From contig JAJLRJ010000010.1 in the NCBI GenBank assembly GCA_024195265.1, positions 20,402,284-20,466,283 on the forward strand: a DNA stretch of 64,000 nt, given 5' to 3'. The DNA comes from Dendrophyllia cribrosa. Taxonomy: Eukaryota > Cnidaria > Anthozoa > Scleractinia > Dendrophylliidae. A program made the position numbers and the translations under genes. Below the pieces are notes generated by a model. That model was given only the letters and a program-made list of their open reading frames with translations. It made no database searches and was not told where the DNA came from. Shown here piece after piece: positions 27,201-36,253 of the stretch (its first letter is position 1; the number at the start of each line of letters is the position of its first letter).

Positions 27201-30200
27201 AATGTACATGTAAGCTGTTGGACACATGTCTTGCAAAATAAGGTTTATCTTTGAAGTTTTAAAAAACCTTTTATGAGCACTGGTTCCAACATTATGCTTA
27301 CAGAATAACTGCACAAAATTGCTGTTTGAGGTAAAATGTCGAAATCAGAAAATAGAAAACAAGACAATACATACAAACACCAGTTGCTTGACCATTTTCT
27401 TTATCCCAAGGTATTTCCTTTTGTAGTCAACGGGATGTTTTGATGCAGTAGTTCTAACAGACTGAACAACAACAACAAAAATCAGTATTACATGTATTGT
27501 ACATGTAGAAAGCAAATGTGCCTGAAGAAATGCCTTCTTCATGTGCAACATTCAAACTCAACACGTCTAAAAACAACACATATATGAACAGGCAAACAAA
27601 AGACTGTAAAAACTGGAAATAACAGTTGGTCATCAGACAATATTATTGTCTGGCAAATTTGAGTTTTTGTCCAGTAAAAGCTTAATAGTTTGACCGGGCA
27701 TTTCAACCACAATACTAGGCAAAAATGATTTGTTATCAGTTGTATTTCTGAGAATAAATAAATTACAGATGTATCATTTGCAGTGCAAATCATTGAATTG
27801 TAAACATGCTACAACGTACATGTACTTCAAGTGCCAATATTCCTACATTGTATGTGTTAATTTATGAAATTTGCAGTCGTGTCCTGAAAGATTGTCAAGC
27901 CCCATTTACAGTGTAGTCTGAATTGGGTCATTCCACAGTATTATGATACCTGGATATCAGTTTTTTAAATGTGGCTAAATGAGTCTCAGTTACCCTACAA
28001 AATGTAGTAGAGAGTTTGAGGTTTTTTATGCATATGATGTTTTCCATTGACATGTCGGCATAGCTGCATAAATTATAATTTATTATAACATTTCATGAAA
28101 TGGCCGTTGCGGAGACTACAAATGTATTGCTTGTTTAAAAAAGAACGAAAAGCTGAAACTCGTTGTAAGTCAAATTGACATAAACTAATGCTGGCCCTTT
28201 TTTTTAAACATTAGATTCAAATCTGTTTTCTCCTTAGAACTACTCAGTATTTGCCTTCCATCAGCAAAATGTAGTCTCCGCAACAGTTTTACACCTTGAA
28301 GTTTAGTTTGCGAGTGACAAAATTAAGATACTTTGACACAAGTTTGATAAGTTCTAATTTACACTTAGAGGTAAGTTGTACTCCATAAATGTGTCCTAAA
28401 TTTTTCCTTATAAGGGCAAAAAGTAAGAAAGTTTTTCTGTTGCGGAGTCTACAATTCTGTTGCAGAGACTACAACTGCTGAGAGATAAATCTAAAAATAT
28501 TCTATAATTTGAGGCAAAATGGTAAAAATAAATGTCATTTTTGGAATCTTGTATTTTCTATGTATGAACAAGATCAACAGCAGAATCCACCATTTTTGTG
28601 GCTTTATTTAACCTCTTTGCATTCTCTTCCACTCTCTACTCGGCCAATATTAAGGGAACTGGCACTAGTAAACTTTTTAGCATAATTATTATACGCTTAA
28701 TCATATTTCAAGCAATTTCATTTCGCATGTGAAGTCATTAAGGTATGAGGCTTTGCTTACTAAAGAGAACTATATCTAGCAGTACAAAAGAAGCAGAAAG
28801 TTCAGAGAAAGTTATAAATAGGTACGCAATGGGTACATGTGTGGGTTACTTGAAACGGGGGAAATTGGTTAAATGGGAGTTGTGTTGATGTAATGCAGCT
28901 GGATTTTTCATTAAAAGCCTAACAAAAAGACAAGCTGGTTTGAAAGAAAGAAAATTTTGTTCATAGAAAGTAGAAGTTGTGCATACCAGAGGAAAGTGTA
29001 GGTTTTCATTTGAACAAAGTAAAACTTTGCTTGAACCAGATTTTCATGTAAACCCTATAAGCCCCAATAAGCCCCCAGAATCCCATTTCTCCTTGTAGTG
29101 TAATATCAGTGTTGCTCCACTTCAATATCTGCCCATTTTTTCTTTGCTGCTGCTGTTGTTGTTGCATTTTTAGTCAAAGTACTTGATGTAGTCTCCGCAA
29201 CGTAGTCTCCGCAACAGTACCATCACTTATTAATTTATTATTTGTGATGTGAATATAAACAAAATAAATTAATGCTTTGGCATTTGTATAAACTAGATAA
29301 AATGCCCTTATGGTTACAGCGGACAAACATTTTATATTTATCCCAGATTCAGAGAACATTTCACTTCAGTGTGGGGGTTCAAAAATACAGAATTTTCTGT
29401 GTAGTCTCCGCAACAGCCATACAAGTTAATGTGGTGTCCCACTCATCTGATTCAGGGTGAAATACACTGCTATAGTACAAAGCTTAAATGGACATCTATC
29501 ATACAAAAGTAGTATGGATTTGCTTTATAGTAAACATTGCTAGATATTTAAAAACAAAAGTCTCTGAATGTAGTTTCCGCAACAGACGGAATACTGTGGA
29601 ATGACCCAATTACGTTCAACTAAAAAACTACTAAAATCTAAGGTCTTATTTTATTGCTTGTTGTCTGTTATCTGCATGTGTTCTGGGATTTATTACAGTC
29701 GTTATTTGACCCGATGGAAATACATGTATAATGTAAAATTAATACATGGCCCAAATAACTATGGAAAGTTTTATTTTAGAAAAGTCAAGAAATATCTTCC
29801 ATCGTGAACATGAGAACAGTTTAATTTATTGAATTTGCCAAGAAACACTGGGCAACACTCCGCAAGGTTCAGCACCTTTATGATCTAACCCCAGGCTGCC
29901 ACTCTTTTTCAAATTAGTTTGGGGGTTTTAACTCGTACACTTGTGTTTCATAATCAATAAAAAGCATTCTTTCTCTCCTAATATTTAATTTCTAACATTT
30001 TTACTACGGAAAATATTTTTGTCTGACCAGACTGACATCTTTGTCAGGTCAAAACTTGTCCTTGACCTGGTAATAGACAAAAATCATTTGCAGACTTTCT
30101 GTGATATAAATTATTCACTAAAAAATTGGCTTTGTGTCCTAAAATTCTTGCACCCTTAATTTCTTTTTCAACTGATATGGCAGCTAATTGCATTTAATAA

Positions 30201-33200
30201 TCTTACAGCAGTGTATGTAAGTAAAGACATGCCTCTGTTACATACAATAATTATTAATACCCACACAACATGTACTGTACCTAGCATTATTGTTGCATAC
30301 ACTTAACAAGGTATGCTGCAAATGGCTGAAAGTATTCCTCCATCTGCATAACAACTACATGATTGTACATGTACCATTCCACAGACATACAAAAGATACT
30401 TGATAAAATTAATATTCTTCCTCAGAACACATTATGTTTCCAATCAGTAAAAGAAGCATTTAATAGTAGCCATTTGTTTTAAAGTGAAGGGGCCCAGATG
30501 AATCATTCTTATGCTTTCTTCTACAGCATGTAATACCAATTCACTTCATGTGAAAACATTACAGGCATTTACATGTATACCTGGTCATCTCCCTCAGTCG
30601 TCTCATTATCCATGGAGTCGTCATCATCATCGTCATCATCAACATCAACTCCCTGTGTGATTAAGAAGGAAAAGATACTTGTAGGTTTATTAATAAGTCA
30701 GCACTATTTGATATGATACAATGCTGTACATGTACATGTAGGCTGGTGACAACATCACTCATGCTTGTCTCAAGAAGTCAAGAAGGCCTAAGGGACATCA
30801 ATACCCCAGCACTGATGGTGCAGTTGTATCAATAGATAACTTTGGAATGGGTACATACAGTAATGTATTGGAATTGGCTCAATCATAATGTGGTACAGTG
30901 TACGTAAGTGTAATGTGGTACGGTGTACATGCATGTTGTGTACTGTAATATTATTCTCTTTAATTGTCAGTACTACATGTACTAATTAATACTACATACA
31001 TGTATAATATTATTTTCTATTGTTCCATTTGTGACAACAACAAAAAATAGCCATCCGCATTAAAATTCTCACCATCAAAGCAAACCATCCAAAACGGTTA
31101 TCAATTCTTTTAAACCTTGAATCTTCACGGAAAGTCTGTAACAAATTACCAATGTAAAGAAGTAAGTTACATGTTACAAATTACTTAATATTATATGGCT
31201 GAACTCAAGCCTGCAAATAATTTTATTTTCTTAGCAAGTAATCACTCCAAGGACAATATTGACCTGACAAGAAGTCTGAGTCTGGTCGGACAATTTTGTT
31301 CCACATGGTTTACATGTATCTTTACTGAAAAATGCCTGGTGGAACGTTTTCCATGTTTCACACAGAGAGACCATTTTCTGTCTGAATTTAATTGGAGCAG
31401 AACTACCCAGTTCATCTATCGGGCCAGGTTAAGCTTTCACCAGTCAAAATGCCAAATTTACTGGATGTTTGTCCAATGACAGTCTGTTATAGTGCATTTA
31501 CAGCCTTGTGAACTGGTCCATGATGAAAGGGAGCATTCTGATTGATTCCCTGAGTGGTGACCTACACTGTAATTTTGCTAAGATGGACCACCAATTATCT
31601 TTTCAAAAACATGTTCATAAGAAAACTGTTTTGTATGAAAAAGGAACTTTTTCCTGAGCATCTTTCCTACAATTTTGGCAAACTTTTGAGAAAATGTTTA
31701 CATGTTCTTAACTTTCACCTTTGAAGCATGCACACTTGCCAATAGAGATATGCTTCAAATCTGTTGGCAAGTTTGTGAAAGAGCCACTGACAATTGTGAA
31801 GACATTGGTCTCTTATTTATTTTTCCAATATGGACCTATACATGTAATTGGGTCGGTATAAAACGTGGAACCTCCCTTCTGGACCCCCCTTCTGGACCCC
31901 ATCTGGACCCCCATCTGGACCCCCTTCTGGACCCCCTTTTTTCCTTCCAGGAAATGGCCAAATGTCAGTTTTGAATTAATACATGTCTGCAAAGTAGGAA
32001 AAAATGTAAAAAAAAATTAAAATTGAAATGAACAGAAGATACATTTTGTAAATTAAAACAACTGGCGACTGGAATAGGAACTGAAGAGCGCTATAAAAAA
32101 TTACAACATATTTCCTGCCTTTACGATTGCACCATCAGCTCTTTACAAAAATGTAACTACCGCTGACCAATTCTTACCTGGCTGTTAAAATGGAGGTGAG
32201 TGTTTCTCAGGGGTTTTTTATTATTTGATGTAGAATCTGGTATTTTCGGAGATCATCCTTATCTGTATTTGTAGTTACCATTAGTGGGCAACTGCTCCTG
32301 TCACACAGTCATTGTCGACAGCAAGAGGTTCTAACCGCCCATTCTTTGTTAAATCCTGTAATGACATTAATGTTTTCAGTGTTTCGACGGAATGAAACAC
32401 TGAGTGGAAATAGTGTAGCATTACATGTATTATAAATGGAAAGTGAAACATGACAAGAGCACATTGTGTTGCAATTTTGTCGAACCAAGCTAAAAAGCGT
32501 GCGACAGAGAAGAAAATATGGCTTTTGCAAGCAGCTGCAGACTTTCTTTTTATGGTATGTCATTATTATTTAACGATGGTCTCCGAAAATACCAGATTCT
32601 ACATCAAATAATAAATAAACCTGAAAAACACTCACGTCACCTCCATTTTAACAGCCAGGTAAGAATTGATCAGCGGTGGTTATGTAAAGAGCTAATGGTG
32701 CAATCGTAAAGGTGGGAAATATGTTGTAATTTTTTATAGCGCTCTTCAGTTCCTTTTCCAGTTGCCCAGTTGTTTTTATCTTCTATTTATTTCAATTTTA
32801 ATATATATATATATTTTACATTTTTTCCTACTTTACACGCGTGTTTTAATTCAAAACTGTCATTTGGCCATTTCCTGGAAGAAATAGGGGCGGGGGGTCC
32901 AGATGGGGGTCTAGAAGGGGTCCAGTTGGGGTGGTCCACGTTTTGTACCGACCCCATGTAATTATACGGACATATACATGTAATAACAAATTGTATGGAC
33001 ATACAGTGTATGCATGTAATTTTATGGAGTTTACAGTACAATCAATAAAATATAATGCAAGTGTTACATGTACAGTACTTATATCACTGTGACGTCAAAA
33101 CAAATACCTAGTATTTTTTGCACAATTAACAAGTCTGTATTTATTAAAAGATACTGTTTCAAAGAATGCAAACTTTCAAATATTGTTGCCTGTTTTTCAT

Positions 33201-34897
33201 AGTCCTGAAAATCATGAACAATTGGGATCTTAACATTCATATCTTTTCATCAACACTGTAATACATGTACATGTAAAATCACTGTGAAAAGTCAAATGGA
33301 TAATCTGCACTATCAGAACCACTCACCTCACGATATAAAATTGCTTCCAGACTGTTTAAAGCCTTTGACCTACAATAATTCAAGCAAATACATACGAGAG
33401 GTAGTGGCTTACAACAGGCTTGACAAATTTATTGAATTGATTGACAAAATCAAAAAAATATTTTTGGCACATAGTAAAATTAATGTACCATAGGAAATTG
33501 GAACACTAAAGGGGGGTGGAGGTCTTTCAAAGGTAGTCACACATGGAGGTCAGAATTTATAATTTATATCATTTTTACAACTGAAGGGTTCATAGGAGCA
33601 TAACTGCCTTGTGTCGAATATTGGCATATTTTACATCTGTACTCACAAATTGTGTTGTTTAGCCAAATTTAAGCATTTTGTTAGAAAGAAAGCCAGCTAC
33701 TTTGTGGTAAAGTAACAAATAAAAACAAAACAATAAAATTGTTGGCAAGATATGTTAGCCAATTGTATACCTACATGCAGTCTAGACCTTTTTTGATGTT
33801 TTCTAACGGTCCTTTTAATAGAGATCTCGGATAAGCATACATGTACTTTAAATACACACTGTAAAATTATTTAACATTTATGTCAACTGCATGTAAATCA
33901 ACATCGTGTACAGCGTAGATCAATCAGGACAAAACAAAACTGATTTTAATTATTATTAACAAACTGCATTATTGACTTTGTTTGCAACTGTTTTAATTTG
34001 CTTCATAGCTACATGTACAACTGTACAAACATTACCCCCTTCAAACAAATTAAATCAATAGTGACAATACTAACCTAGATGGAATCAGTCCACTTGCAAC
34101 AATTCCATCACCGATATCTTTAACATGCAACTTTCCTCCATTTTGAAGTAGTATGCGCTGTAAAGAAAAACAATAACTCAATGACTCAATGGTGGAAAAT
34201 TTTTCTTTGAAGATGTTGGGTTAGATCCAGCAGAAATGCATATATATGGTGCACAATAATTATGTATATTGTGTAGTTACATGTAAGTTCATCAACCCAT
34301 AAAAATGTAACTCTAATACTGCATATGATGCATTGTACATTATAACAAACATGCACAGAATGGCCATTTTTATACTAGAGATACAATGTACACTGTATAT
34401 TGTCTGGGATGAACTTGTAGTTCTTGTAGTTTGTCTCATAAAGATGGGTACAAAATGCATTATACATTGTATGTATGTGTCTAGAGAAAACACCTTCTTT
34501 TGTGCATCTTGAATGATAAACTCCATGGAGAAGACAGTTTATCTACATGTACATGTACATGTAGATGCAAAGTGCACCTTGTGCCTCAACCTCGTCCCCA
34601 GGGTCTCTCTTCTTCCCGTCCCCTGGAGACAGAGAGAGAGAGAGAGAGACCTTGGTCTGGTCTGGCCACGTGTCTCTTGGACAATTATAATCCTAAGGAG
34701 GGGTCGATAGTGTTTGTACATGTAACTTTGACTCGTTTTCTTCACAGTGGCTCGTGCTGTGCGCGAATCCGTTGATGTCCGGAAACGGTTCAATCAAACG
34801 ACAAGCGAATGAATAATGCACAAGGATAAAATTGATGTTGTTCAATGATTGCTCAAATGTATAATAAAACAAAATGCACGCAATACAAATCAATAAA

Positions 34898-34942
<45 letters not shown>

Positions 34943-36219
34943 CTTGTATACACATTCAAACGACTGGAGCCGGTGAGTATTGAACAAAACAACATGCCTC
35001 ACCGACGAAGAATAGAAGCTATCATGAATATCATAATTTAATACATAACTCTACCTAGTTTCCTGTAATAAAAGTGTACAGTTGATCTGCATTTCAAAAA
35101 TTTGGTCCGCGGCTGCTGCTTCTTTCTTGCTTTAATAATATGATAATAATAATAATGTTATTTTACCAGGGTGACCTCATAAAAATGCTGTTATTAATAA
35201 GGGCCCTGGATATTTAAATTTTGCACTGAATTTTGCCATCATCCGAGAACGGACAGCGACAAGTTTAATGTGCCTCTCGAATGAAGCTTAAAGATCGCCG
35301 GCTAAACTAAAGGTGGCTAAACTGCTAGTATGTAGCGATAATTCATCCAAGTTTGGAACAATGCCGTAAATCAAAAGCATTCCTGCCGAGCGTGAGCTTA
35401 GCGGCGTCAAGTAATAAAATTGGACTGCCTTCTGTAGCACATAGTAGCAAGTTCAAAATTAGCTTTACTGAGGCATTAACCGTGACAATACCCCAACCGT
35501 TAATTTACAGATCCTAAAGCAACTTGCACTCTCAAAACCAGTCGATGTGGATATGTTTTTTAAGTCTGCAGATGACTGCCGCTTCACATTTGTCGCGAGT
35601 TGCCGAGTTTTCACTCGGGATTTGTTTTGATTCGCAATGCTCAGCTAGAGCGGACAAATTTCACACTTTGCCGCCCCTCCCCCATATTGTTTATTTGGAA
35701 TCTTCTAAAATTTAGAAGACACGTGACCAGACCAGGGTCTCTTCTCTCTCGCTCCAGGGGGCGGGAAGAGGACCCTGAGAATGAGGTTGCTTGTGGCTGT
35801 CTTTATACTAAACAAACTATACAATGCAAAACCATGATGTGCAACAAACTTGTGATAATTTTCCCAAGATCATCTCAGATGGATGTATTTAAATGTGTAT
35901 CTAGTATAAAAACTAATGGCCAGTTACTTTGTTTTATGCCCAATGTGAAAAGTGAACATTTATACTGAGTATCTTGACAAAACATATACAGTAGACTCTC
36001 GAACACCGGCTATCTTTAATTTTAATAGTAGTTTCTAGTTCTTTCAATTCCAGTCTCCTTAGGTGTTTAATATTCCTATTCAATTAGTTTTATTTCAAGT
36101 TTATTGTATTTTTAGCATTTTAGCATTTTTATTTTTTATTTTTTTGTACAATGCTCTATTGAAAACCACTTGTAAAATGAAAACCACCTGTATAAAGAAC
36201 TTTCTTCTTATTATTATTA

Positions 36220-36253
<34 letters not shown>

